A stretch of 64,000 nucleotides of DNA. Source: Paracoccaceae bacterium (GTDB lineage: Bacteria > Pseudomonadota > Alphaproteobacteria > Rhodobacterales > Rhodobacteraceae). The notes under the pieces were generated by a model, which searched no databases, was not told the origin of the DNA, and saw only the letters and a program-made list of their open reading frames with translations. The stretch spans positions 372,001-436,000 of the forward strand of contig JACKKD010000001.1 in assembly GCA_020637675.1 (NCBI GenBank), read 5' to 3'. Below, piece by piece: positions 45,093 through 53,689 of the stretch (position 1 is its first letter; every line of letters starts with the position of its first letter). The position numbers and the translations under genes are program-made.

Positions 45093-46451
45093 TCAGTTTC
45101 CGCCTTCGCCGCCGGGGGCGAAGTAGTCGCGGGTCAGCTTGATGACGATGGGCGACAGCAAGAGCAGCGAGATCAGGTTGGGGATCGCCATCAGCGCGTT
45201 CAGCGTGTCGGCCACCAGCCAGGCGAAATCGAGGCTGAGCGTCGCGCCGAAGAAGACCGCGATGGTCCACAGGATGCGGAACGGCTTTTCGCTGATGGTG
45301 CCGACCAGGAACTCCCAGCACTTCTCGGAATAGTAGGCCCAGCCGAGGATCGTGGTGAAGGCGAAGAGCGCGAGCGAGATCGCCAGCAGATAGGAGCCGA
45401 TACCCGGCATCGCCGCCTCGAACGCGGTCGAGGTCAGGACCGCGCCGGTCTCGCCCGAGGACCAGACCCCCGTCACCATGATCGCAAGTCCCGTCAGCGT
45501 GCAGACGATGATCGTGTCGATGAAGGTGCCCATCATGCCGATCACGCCCGAGAAGACCGGGTTCGAGGTCGAGCCCGCGGCCTGCGCGATGCCGGCAGTG
45601 CCAAGCCCCGCCTCGTTCGAGAAGATGCCGCGCGCCACGCCGCGCTGGATCGCCATGATGATCGTGGCGCCGAGGAAGCCGCCGGTGGCCGCCGTGCCGG
45701 TGAAGGCGTCCGAGAAGATCGTCGCGAAGGCCGCCGGGATCTCGCCGGCGAACATCACCAGGACAACCACGACGCAGACCATGTAGAAGATCGCCATCGT
45801 CGGCACGACCCTTTCGGCCACCGCGCCGATGCGCTTGATGCCGCCAAGGACGACAAGCCCGGTCAGCACGGTCAGGATCGCGCCGGTGATCCAGGTGCTG
45901 AGGCCGAAGGCGTTTTCCATCGCGCTGGCGATGCCGTTGGCCTGCACCATGTTGCCGATGCCAAAGCCCGCGAAGCCGCCGAAGAGCGCGAAGGCGGTGC
46001 CGAGCCAGTGCCAGTGCCGGCCGAGGCCGTTCCTGATCGCGTACATCGGGCCGCCGGCATGTTCGCCCCGGTCGTCGACCTCGCGGTATTTCACCGCGAC
46101 GACGACCTCGGCGTATTTCGTGGCCATGCCGACGAAGGCCGTGACCCACATCCAGAACAGCGCGCCCGGCCCGCCGACGGCGATGGCCGTGGCGACGCCG
46201 GCGATGTTGCCGGTCCCGATGGTGGCCGACAGCGCGGTCATGAGCGCGGCATAGGGCGTGATCTCGCCTTCCGCCGTGGCACCGGGCGTGCGGCTTTTCC
46301 AGATCATCCGGAAGCCGTAGATGATCTTGAACAGCGGCATGAACCCGAGGCGAACCTGCAGATACAGGCCGGTGCCGAGGATCAGCACGATCATCGGCAC
46401 GCCCCAGACAATTCCATTGAGCCAATTGAAGAAGCTATTGATCGTTTCCAC
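45093..46451 (-). CDS. Alanine/glycine:cation symporter (AGCS family)
   Basis: Na+- or H+-coupled amino-acid importer with 452 residues and about eleven hydrophobic segments. The family signature is ALSATIGTGNIAGVATAIAV near residue 90, and another conserved block is RGIFSNEAGLGTAGIAQAAG. It starts METINSFFNWLNGIVWG at ATG 46451. It leads the operon whose other genes degrade glycine, so glycine is the likely solute. A LysR regulator is divergent from it. Confidence 0.93.
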   Translation of the reverse strand: METINSFFNWLNGIVWGVPMIVLILGTGLYLQVRLGFMPLFKIIYGFRMIWKSRTPGATAEGEITPYAALMTALSATIGTGNIAGVATAIAVGGPGALFWMWVTAFVGMATKYAEVVVAVKYREVDDRGEHAGGPMYAIRNGLGRHWHWLGTAFALFGGFAGFGIGNMVQANGIASAMENAFGLSTWITGAILTVLTGLVVLGGIKRIGAVAERVVPTMAIFYMVCVVVVLVMFAGEIPAAFATIFSDAFTGTAATGGFLGATIIMAIQRGVARGIFSNEAGLGTAGIAQAAGSTSNPVFSGVIGMMGTFIDTIIVCTLTGLAIMVTGVWSSGETGAVLTSTAFEAAMPGIGSYLLAISLALFAFTTILGWAYYSEKCWEFLVGTISEKPFRILWTIAVFFGATLSLDFAWLVADTLNALMAIPNLISLLLLSPIVIKLTRDYFAPGGEGGN

Positions 46452-46752
46452 TGGGCAGTCTCCTCACTATCCCTCACATCCGGCGCAGCGGGGTCGCTGC
46501 CGGCCGGGCCTGCGGCGCATTGCGCATCGCGGTTAATTGTCGTCTGGTCGGTCGTCCTCCTCGACGGTCCGCATCAGGGGCCGGCCGGCTGACGTCAGGC
46601 AAGGCGGATCCGTTTCGGAACGACGGACCGCCTCGTCAGGACACATCGGAGGCAGGATCAAGTTGCGGACGCCGCCTCAATAGACCCTTCTTGATTTTTC
46701 GGAATTTCATAGTTCAAATGCTACTGTGAGTTTTTTCAACAGTAGATGCGCC
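46452..46752. promoter_or_regulatory. Divergent control region between the symporter and the LysR gene
   Basis: This 301-bp gap has no gene. On the symporter side an imperfect inverted repeat, GGCGGATCCGT (46603-46613) with ACGGACCGCC (46623-46632), is framed by CTGACG and CGTCAG arms, giving a long possible leader hairpin. On the LysR side is an AT-rich stretch (46681-46740) unlike the rest of the window, holding CTACTGT (46721-46727) and ACAGTAG (46739-46745), a perfect 7-bp inverted repeat with an 11-base spacer of LysR-operator form. I see no glycine-riboswitch consensus. Confidence 0.55.
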
Positions 46753-47643
46753 ATGCACAACATCCCGATGGATCTGTTGCGGACCTTCATCAAGGCTGTC
46801 GATAGCGGCAACTTTACCCGCGCCGGCGAGCTCGTCGGGCGCACCCCTTCGGCCGTCAGCCTGCAGATCAAGCGCCTGGAAGAATCGGTCAGCACGACGC
46901 TGTTTCAACGGGATGCGCACAAGATGCAGCTGACTGCGGAAGGCAAGACCATGGCGCAGTACGCGCGCCGCATACTGGCTCTGAACGACGAAGTCTTTGC
47001 GACCCTGCGGCAGCCCGCGGTGGCGGGCCGCGTGCGACTCGGGGCGCCGCATGAGTATACCGCCTCGCTGCTGCCCGAGTTCCTGGGCCAGTTCGCGCAG
47101 TCGCACCCGAACGTGATGCTCGAGGTGACCAGCGACCTCAGCAAGAATCTGCTCCGTCGCCAGCAGGCCGGCGAGTTCGACCTGATCATCGCGCTGCACG
47201 AGGATTCCGCCCCCGATGGCGGACGGCCCATCTACACCGAGCCGCTGGTCTGGATCGGCAGCGAGGACCATTCCAGCCACCTGAAATCGCCCCTGCCGCT
47301 GGCTCTGGCGCCGCCACCCTGCATGTACCGGGACCGGATGCTCCAGGGCCTGAACCAGATCGAGCGTCCGTGCCGAGTCGTCTACCTCAGTTCGAGTTAC
47401 AACGGAATCACCGCTGCCGTTCGCGCCGGGATCGGTGTCACTGTCATGGCAGAGAGCACCACGCCACCGGCCAGCCGGATCCTGACGGAACGGGATGGTC
47501 TGCCGCCGCTGGGACAACTCGAACTGCGTCTGCACCGGGCACCGGGCAAGACCTCGGAAGCGCTGATGCGGCTGGAAGACTTCATCGCCGGAAGTTTTGC
47601 CAAATCAGTCCCGGCGCGCCTGATCGGGCGACGGGCCGACTGA
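46753..47643 (+). CDS. LysR-family transcriptional regulator
   Basis: Regulator of 296 residues from ATG 46753 (MHNIPMDLLRTFIKAV). The winged helix covers residues 5-62, with NFTRAGELVGRTPSAVSLQI as the DNA-reading part, followed by a periplasmic-binding-like effector domain. An upstream GTG at 46726 is possible but lies in the putative operator. Divergent from the glycine operon, so it is probably its regulator with glycine as effector (inference). Confidence 0.9.
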   Translation: MHNIPMDLLRTFIKAVDSGNFTRAGELVGRTPSAVSLQIKRLEESVSTTLFQRDAHKMQLTAEGKTMAQYARRILALNDEVFATLRQPAVAGRVRLGAPHEYTASLLPEFLGQFAQSHPNVMLEVTSDLSKNLLRRQQAGEFDLIIALHEDSAPDGGRPIYTEPLVWIGSEDHSSHLKSPLPLALAPPPCMYRDRMLQGLNQIERPCRVVYLSSSYNGITAAVRAGIGVTVMAESTTPPASRILTERDGLPPLGQLELRLHRAPGKTSEALMRLEDFIAGSFAKSVPARLIGRRAD

Positions 47644-47864
47644 AGGCATGGCATCCGGGATTCCCGTCGCGGGGTTGCATCGCTCGACACGGCTCTGCCG
47701 GCTCTCCGCCCAGTCGCGCCGGCGGCGATACCCGATGGCGGACCTGCCCCGCGGCCGCGCGGCCGACCGGATCACTTGCGCAATTTCGCCGTGTTCCCGG
47801 CCCGAAATGGCCATTCGCGCGTGTGCCAATGGTCCCGATCCAACCTGGCCGGAACCCCCTCGCC

Positions 47865-48509
47865 ATGCCTGTCGCGACGGACCACCCACGCACCCTGACG
47901 CGCCTCGCCGGCGTGACAAGGCGCACTCTGTTCGCGCTGGCGTTCGCTGCGACCGGGGTGCAGGCTGCCCCCGCGCCGCTGCCCGCGCATCTGGAGCCGA
48001 TCCGCGCCGCACCGGCACCGAGCGGGTCGGGCGACCTCTGCAACCGCCTTCGCTGGGCCTGCGCCACAAGTCTTGGACGGACCGAGGCACCCGAAAGCGC
48101 GCTTGCCCTTGCCCGGAGCGTGAACCAAGCGGTCAACGCCTCGGTGCACGAGGTGCCCGACCGGAGCCAGTATGGCCGCGACGACCTCTGGGACCTTCCC
48201 ACGGCGCGCGGCGGCGATTGCGAGGACTTCGCCCTGGCGAAGAAGAAAAGGCTCATCGAAGCCGGCGTTCCCGCCGGCGCCCTGCTCATCGCGACCGTCC
48301 TCGACCGACATCGCAACCACCACGCGGTTCTTGTCCTGCGCACCGCGGCGCAGGATGTCGTGCTCGACAATCTCACGGACCGGATGCTGCCCTGGCACCG
48401 GACCGGATACAGCTTTCTCAGGATGCAGGAGCCGAACGACCCGCGCCGATGGAATGCCATCGCCGCCGGAGGCATCTTCGACGCCGCCGATCGTGCGACC
48501 GGCGGCTGA
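47865..48509 (+). CDS. Transglutaminase-like cysteine peptidase (LapG-like, PF06035 type)
   Basis: Exported bacterial transglutaminase-like cysteine proteinase of 214 residues. A signal-like hydrophobic segment is at residues 19-35 (RRTLFALAFAATGVQAAPAP). The catalytic residues are C119 in GGDCEDFALAK, H153 in NHHAVLVL and D168 in VLDNL, with spacing like LapG. LapG releases surface adhesins from the outer membrane; whether this one does is not shown, since no LapD or RTX adhesin is nearby. ATG 47829 in frame is an alternative start. Convergent with the next gene (5 bp). Confidence 0.82.
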   Translation: MPVATDHPRTLTRLAGVTRRTLFALAFAATGVQAAPAPLPAHLEPIRAAPAPSGSGDLCNRLRWACATSLGRTEAPESALALARSVNQAVNASVHEVPDRSQYGRDDLWDLPTARGGDCEDFALAKKKRLIEAGVPAGALLIATVLDRHRNHHAVLVLRTAAQDVVLDNLTDRMLPWHRTGYSFLRMQEPNDPRRWNAIAAGGIFDAADRATGG

Positions 48510-48514
48510 GAACC

Positions 48515-48871
48515 TCAGATTCCCTTTTCGCCGCCCTCGTCTTCGGAACCGCGGCCGGGGCTGCGGTCATTGTCGTTGTCGCGCGAAACCCGCGGCAGCG
48601 CGACCGACGCTGTGGCGCCATCAGAGAGCGTCGCGGCCACGGCCGGGCAGACCTGCAGCGCATAGGCCAGGAGCACCGGGAAATCAGGGCTGCGCTGCAG
48701 GTGCCTAACCTCGCTACGGCTGAACTCCGTCCGTTGGCAGAGGAACTGCGCCTGCTCCTTCTGCGCCGCGGTCAGGCGCGGTGCGGCTTCGGCAAGGCTT
48801 GCCGGTCCCGCAATCATGGCGGCGACGAGAAGCGACGCGCGAACCGCGCGCGCAGGAATACCTTTGATCAT
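48515..48871 (-). CDS. Small exported protein, function unknown
   Basis: A 118-residue protein from ATG 48871 with an obvious Sec signal peptide: MIKGIPARAVRASLLVAAMI, then AGPASLAEA. The mature part (about 88 residues) starts APRLTAAQKEQAQFLCQRTE, has two Cys residues, and ends in an acidic, Asp/Asn/Gly-rich tail (SRDNDNDRSPGRGSEDEGG) that looks disordered. I do not recognise the family. It is convergent with the peptidase gene. Confidence 0.6.
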   Translation of the reverse strand: MIKGIPARAVRASLLVAAMIAGPASLAEAAPRLTAAQKEQAQFLCQRTEFSRSEVRHLQRSPDFPVLLAYALQVCPAVAATLSDGATASVALPRVSRDNDNDRSPGRGSEDEGGEKGI

Positions 48872-49079
48872 TGCTCTATCCTCGTTTCCGGCCCATTGAG
48901 CGTGCCCCACGCCGGGCCGGATTGTTTTCACCCACGCGGGATGCATTGGCACAGCCGGCACGCAATGTGGCGTGAAAACCGCGAGAGGATGGCGGAATTG
49001 TGGCACATGTTGCGAAAATGCAGACAATGACCGCCAGATAGAGCGATCATCCGCGGAAAATGCCGGCGTCTGTCGCCCG

Positions 49080-50000
49080 TCAGGCGCGACGGGTGATGTA
49101 GCCCCAGACCTCGCCCAGGGTCCAGGCGGTCGTGAGGATCACGACGTACGGCAGCGCCTTCAGATAGCGCATCCCCCGCCCCTTCCGCCGCTGCGTCAGC
49201 CCGTGGCGCAGCCAGAGCACGGGCGGGATGAGCGGGCTGAGAAGGATGTATTTCCACCGCTGGCCTTCGGACATCGTCATGGTGCGGATCTGGCCGAAGA
49301 GCCTTCCCCAGTGGAAGCGCTCGTGGATCATGTAGCCGAGCGGTGTCTTCGGCCGGCCGTGGAAGATCACGACCCGGTCCGACAGCCAGAGCGTCTCGCC
49401 CCGCGCCATCAACGCCTCGTGCACGATGGGCTCGTGGTAGCGCTCCGTCCAGAGGTCGCGCGTCGCCTCCAGCGCCTCGCGGGTGTAGCTGACGTTCACG
49501 TCGGAGATCCAGGTCGCGGGCCCGTTCTGCACCGGCAGGCCGTACTGGCTGAAATCGGTCACATAGAAGGTCCAGTTGAGCGCGCCTGCCGGTTCCCGGC
49601 ACTCGATCGCGCCGCCGACGACGGCCGCGCCGGTTTCCTTGTGCAGGTCCACCACCGCCCGCGCCCAGTCGGCGCGGGGATGGCCCCGGTCTTCAAGGAT
49701 GGCGAGGTATCGCCCCTTCGCATCCTTAAGGCCGAAGGACTTGCGGCGGTCGTAAAGCTCGTGCCGCCCGGCCTCGGTCGTGACCGGGTGCTCGGTCGCC
49801 ACATGTCCCATGTCGAGGAACCGGACCGTCGGGAACTCTCCCCTCATGGCGGGGACTTCGGGGCATGTCTGGTCGTAGGGCACGATGATCTCGTGCGCGG
49901 GAGCGTTCTCGAAGTCGAGCGCCGCGCGGAGGAAGTCCTTGAGGTAGTCGCCGCCGTCGATGATGGCGACGACGATGGAGAGTTCCGGCGCCTCGCTCAT
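49080..50000 (-). CDS. Family 2 glycosyltransferase
   Basis: GT-A fold transferase of 306 residues from ATG 50000. The N-terminal LSIVVAIIDGGDYLKDFLRA is the usual nucleotide-sugar strand, and LAILEDRGHPRADW contains an acidic motif in place of the usual DxD. A C-terminal hydrophobic stretch (ALPYVVILTTAWTLGEVWGY) suggests membrane association. It begins 3 bases after the Gfo/Idh gene, so they are co-transcribed. Sugar and acceptor are unknown; neighbours point to a surface polysaccharide or glycan. Confidence 0.85.
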   Translation of the reverse strand: MSEAPELSIVVAIIDGGDYLKDFLRAALDFENAPAHEIIVPYDQTCPEVPAMRGEFPTVRFLDMGHVATEHPVTTEAGRHELYDRRKSFGLKDAKGRYLAILEDRGHPRADWARAVVDLHKETGAAVVGGAIECREPAGALNWTFYVTDFSQYGLPVQNGPATWISDVNVSYTREALEATRDLWTERYHEPIVHEALMARGETLWLSDRVVIFHGRPKTPLGYMIHERFHWGRLFGQIRTMTMSEGQRWKYILLSPLIPPVLWLRHGLTQRRKGRGMRYLKALPYVVILTTAWTLGEVWGYITRRA

Positions 50001-50002
50001 CG

Positions 50003-51055
50003 TCACACCTTCATCGGGCCGAGGTTTTCGAGCTTCACCGGAAGCCCGGTGCGGCTGCTTTCGGGGACCATGGTCGCGATCTCGACCGCCCGCAGCGCGG
50101 CATGGCCGTCGGCGATCCTGAGGCCCTCGCGCCCCTCGACGAGGCCGATGAAATCGGAAAGCTCGTCCTGGAAGGACTTCAGCGCCGTCGTCTTCCACGA
50201 CTTCAGCTTCTCTCGCAGCTTGATGTCGAAGTAGCTCTTTCTGACCCGTCGCTTGGCGCCGCCGGGCTTGTCCATGGTGATCAGGAGGTTCTCCATCGGC
50301 GCATACTGGCCCCTGACCATGCCCCTGGTGCCATAGACCTCGACCGCGCTCATGTAGCCTTTCCAGTCGGTCCAGGTGGCGTGGTAGGTGGCGGCGAGCC
50401 CCGAGGGCGAACGGAAGATCGCCATCGCGTTGTCCTCGGACCCCGGCACGTTCCACACGCGGTTGGTGGCGACGCCACAGACCTCGGTGATTTCGCCCAT
50501 GAGATGCCGGGCCATGTCGGTCATGTGGATGCCGACGTCCCACATAGCCCCGCCGCCCGACTTCTCGGCCCGGTATTCCCAGTCATGCGCGAAATGGTGC
50601 AGTCCGTCATGGGCGCCGTAGATGCGGAGATGGTCGATCTCTCCGATCTGGCCGCTGTCGATCACGTCCTTCACATAGGAAAAGGCCGGGTAGTAGCGCA
50701 TGTTGAAGCCTGCGCCGAGGTGGCGCCCGGCCGCCTTCGCCGCGGCGAGGATGCGCCGGCTCGCCTCCAGCGTCGGCGCGAGCGGCTTTTCGGAGAGCAC
50801 GTGCAGTCCGGCCTTGAAGGCGGCAAGGCAGATCGGCTCGCGCACGAAGGCGGGGGTGGAGATCACGACCGCATCCATCGGCACCGCGAGGAAGGCGTCG
50901 AGGTCGGTGAAGGCGGGCGCGCCATTGGCGAATTCCCTCGCCTTCTCCATCGTCATGTCCATGACGGCGGCGAGTTCCGTGCGCGGCTCTGCCAGGATCG
51001 TCGCCACCCGCATCTGGCCGATCTTTCCGGCCGCTCCGATTACCCCGATCCGCAT
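50003..51055 (-). CDS. Gfo/Idh/MocA-family oxidoreductase
   Basis: NAD(P)-dependent sugar dehydrogenase family member of 350 residues. The Rossmann motif GVIGAAGKIGQMRV is at residues 4-17, the conserved LSEKPLAPTLEASR near residue 85, and the substrate-side GGGAMWDVGIHMTDMARHLM near residue 167. ATG 51055. It is followed directly by a glycosyltransferase gene, so it probably makes or modifies an activated sugar. Confidence 0.88.
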   Translation of the reverse strand: MRIGVIGAAGKIGQMRVATILAEPRTELAAVMDMTMEKAREFANGAPAFTDLDAFLAVPMDAVVISTPAFVREPICLAAFKAGLHVLSEKPLAPTLEASRRILAAAKAAGRHLGAGFNMRYYPAFSYVKDVIDSGQIGEIDHLRIYGAHDGLHHFAHDWEYRAEKSGGGAMWDVGIHMTDMARHLMGEITEVCGVATNRVWNVPGSEDNAMAIFRSPSGLAATYHATWTDWKGYMSAVEVYGTRGMVRGQYAPMENLLITMDKPGGAKRRVRKSYFDIKLREKLKSWKTTALKSFQDELSDFIGLVEGREGLRIADGHAALRAVEIATMVPESSRTGLPVKLENLGPMKV

Positions 51056-51217
51056 TCCCGCTCCTCGCGCCGGCCGGGCCGGCGCTCATCAATCGCCCAA
51101 ACGAATGCAAGGCAGCTAGCATGGCGATCGGATTCGGGCCAGCCTGCGCCCCGGACGCGGGTTCCAAAGGCGCGCGCCTGTGGCTATTCTGCGCCGCAGC
51201 GGCGAAAGGGTGAAGGC

Positions 51218-52285
51218 ATGGAAACAGCACTTGCGGGGCGTCCGGTCTTCGTCACCGGCGCCACGGGCTTCATCGGCCGGAGGCTGGTCGCGGCGCTGGT
51301 CGCCGCCGGGGCCGATGTCGGTGTCCTGACCCGCAGCCGGTCGGGCCTGAGGGACCTGCCGAAGGGGGTCCGCCCGGTGATCGGCGCGCTCACGGACGAG
51401 GCCGCCCTGGCGCGCGCCCTCTCCGGGACGGCGGTTCTCTTCAACCTCGCCTATGATGTGCGCGCCACTGCCGCCGCGAACCTTGCGGGCTTCGAGCGGC
51501 TCCTGTCGGCGGCCCGCAGCGCGCGTGTCGGGCGCATCGTCCATCTCAGTTCCATCGTCGTCTACGATGCCTGGCCGGCGGCGGACTGCAGCGAGGCGGG
51601 CAGCACCGGCCGCCCCGGCGGAAGCGCCTACCGTCAGGCCAAGATCGCGATGGAAAAGCGGCTCCTGGCGCAGCCCTTGCCGGCTGCGATCCTGGAGCCC
51701 ACCATCGTCTACGGGCCGGGATCCGCGCTCTGGACCGACGGATTCGCCACCGCGCTCCTTGCCGGAGGCGTGGTGCTGCCGGAGCCAGAGGGGCTTTGCA
51801 ACGGCGTCTTCGTGGAGGATGTCGTGCAGGCCTGCCTGAAGGCCGCGACGCTGCCAGACCTCGGCCGCGAGCGTTTCGTGATCTCGGGCCCGGAACCCTT
51901 CCCCTGGTCGGCGCTGCTTCAGGGCTACGCACGCGCGCTCGGCCGGGGCGAGGTCTTCCGCGTGCCGGCGGCGGAACTCCTGGCGCGGCTCGGGCCGAAA
52001 CCGGACGAGACGACGGACCGCGCGCCTTCCGCCGCCGCAAGGGTAAGCGCGATCCTCCGCCGCGCGATCGGCCACCGGCGCTTCGAGGCGCTGATGGGCG
52101 CAATACGGAGGCGCAGCGGAAAGACCGGGCGGCTGGAGCCGGACCACCACCTCCTGGAGGAATTCACCGGCCGCGGCACCTGCCGGATCGACCACGCGCG
52201 CAGACGCCTAGGCTATGCGCCGGAATTCGACCTTGCCGCGGGGCTTGCCGCGACGGCGGACGATCTGAAACGGATGGCGGGGTAG
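51218..52285 (+). CDS. NAD-dependent epimerase/dehydratase family protein
   Basis: Extended short-chain dehydrogenase of 355 residues. The dinucleotide site is VFVTGATGFIGRRLVAAL (about residues 10-27), and the catalytic Ser/Tyr/Lys triad appears as HLSSIVVYD and AYRQAKIAMEK. ATG 51218 has GAAGG upstream. Divergent from the Gfo/Idh gene. A nucleotide-sugar substrate is likely because of the surrounding glycosyltransferases, but cannot be proven from sequence. Confidence 0.87.
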   Translation: METALAGRPVFVTGATGFIGRRLVAALVAAGADVGVLTRSRSGLRDLPKGVRPVIGALTDEAALARALSGTAVLFNLAYDVRATAAANLAGFERLLSAARSARVGRIVHLSSIVVYDAWPAADCSEAGSTGRPGGSAYRQAKIAMEKRLLAQPLPAAILEPTIVYGPGSALWTDGFATALLAGGVVLPEPEGLCNGVFVEDVVQACLKAATLPDLGRERFVISGPEPFPWSALLQGYARALGRGEVFRVPAAELLARLGPKPDETTDRAPSAAARVSAILRRAIGHRRFEALMGAIRRRSGKTGRLEPDHHLLEEFTGRGTCRIDHARRRLGYAPEFDLAAGLAATADDLKRMAG

Positions 52286-52311
52286 GTTTTCGCGGAATGG
52301 ACGGTCCGGGC

Positions 52312-53448
52312 CTACCGCCCGGCGAGGGCGTAGTAGGCCTCCTCGAACTGCCGGTGCACCCAGTCGGGGTCGAACCTGTCGAGCTTCGACCGTTCCAGCG
52401 CCGCCCGTCCCATGGCGCCGCGCAGGGCGTCATCGCCGAGGATGCGCCCGACGGCACGGGCGATGGCCGCCACGTCGCCCACCGGCACCACCGCGCCAAC
52501 CTCATCGTCGATGAGTTCCACCACGCCCGAGCAGGCCGTCGCCACCGCGGGGATGCCCGCCTGGAAGGCCTCGACGATGGAGAAGGGCAGTGCCTCCCAT
52601 CGCGAGGTGAGGAGGAAGAGGTCCGATGCCCTGAGGTAGAGATGCGGGCGGCTCACCCGGCCGAGGAAGCGGACGTGATGATCCACCCCCAGCGCGCTGG
52701 CCTGCGCCTTCAGCTTCGCCTCGTCCACCCCGTCGCCGGCCACGGCGAAGCGTACGCCGGGAAGATCCTTCACGATCCGCGCGGCCGCCTCGATGAGGAT
52801 GTCGATGCCCTTCTGGTATTCGAGCCGAGCCAGCGTCACGACGACGCGGTCGCCGTCGCCCAGAAGCTCGCGCCTGAGCGCCGCGATCTCCTCGGGAGCA
52901 TCGTCAGGCGGCGGCGCCACACCAAGGCCCAGTACCTTCAGCTTCGTCCGCGGCACCCCCCCGACCCTTGCCAGATCCTCGGCCGACCGGTGCGAGGGCG
53001 TGATGACGAGGTCGGCCCTCCGCGCGATCCCGCCGAAGGAGGCGATGCGCGAGGGTTCCGATCCGTGGTAGGTCACGGCGAGGGGAATCCCGAGCCCCTT
53101 GCGCGCGAGGTTCGCCACCAGCGCGGGCGCGGATTCGTGGGCATGGATCAGGTCCACGCGGTTCCGCTTCAGCCAGCGACGAAGCGTCCAGACCGCCTTG
53201 GCGACGTTCGTCAGCCGCGCGGGAAGCGAGCCGCCGATGCCCGAGACATACTTCGTCGGAAGCTCCACATAATCCGGCTCGGTATCCTTGCCCGCCCAGA
53301 AGGAACTCGTGCCGCCGAGGGTGATCCGATGGCCCTGCCCCCGCATCCAGTCGCGCAACGCGAGCACATGCTTGGTGATGCCGCCGACGCCGAATTCCGT
53401 TTGCATTTCGAGCACGTGGAGCGGTCTTCGCGAAGTGTCTCTTGGCAT
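52312..53448 (-). CDS. Family 4 glycosyltransferase
   Basis: GT-B fold retaining transferase of 378 residues. The N-terminus has the acceptor-side Gly-rich loop EFGVGGITKHVLALRDW, then DLIHAHESAPALVANLARK. The C-terminal donor site shows SRWEALPFSIVEAFQAGIPA, the EX7E-type region of GT4. ATG 53448. It is convergent with the epimerase gene and divergent from a second GT4. Confidence 0.89.
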   Translation of the reverse strand: MPRDTSRRPLHVLEMQTEFGVGGITKHVLALRDWMRGQGHRITLGGTSSFWAGKDTEPDYVELPTKYVSGIGGSLPARLTNVAKAVWTLRRWLKRNRVDLIHAHESAPALVANLARKGLGIPLAVTYHGSEPSRIASFGGIARRADLVITPSHRSAEDLARVGGVPRTKLKVLGLGVAPPPDDAPEEIAALRRELLGDGDRVVVTLARLEYQKGIDILIEAAARIVKDLPGVRFAVAGDGVDEAKLKAQASALGVDHHVRFLGRVSRPHLYLRASDLFLLTSRWEALPFSIVEAFQAGIPAVATACSGVVELIDDEVGAVVPVGDVAAIARAVGRILGDDALRGAMGRAALERSKLDRFDPDWVHRQFEEAYYALAGR

Positions 53449-53689
53449 GGTGCCGCCCCCTGAAACCCGGTCGTGAAATCCAGCCCGTGCTTACCCCAAG
53501 CGCGGGGTCCGCGCACGTCCCGGCTGTCGAAATCCGCGGACCTGTGCCGGATTGGAAACGAAACCGCACTGGAAAGCAGTTTCTCCCGCCGTCGATGCCG
53601 CGGCGGGACGAGACCCTGCCCTTCCGCTTGGGAACCGCCCATGCTTGCACTAGGAAGAAGGCAGGCGGCGGCAGGAGCAAGGGCAGGGC

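Noticed and set aside
46452..46752. Glycine riboswitch upstream of the glycine operon
   Set aside because: I looked on both strands for the conserved glycine-aptamer core and saw none; only simple inverted repeats are present.
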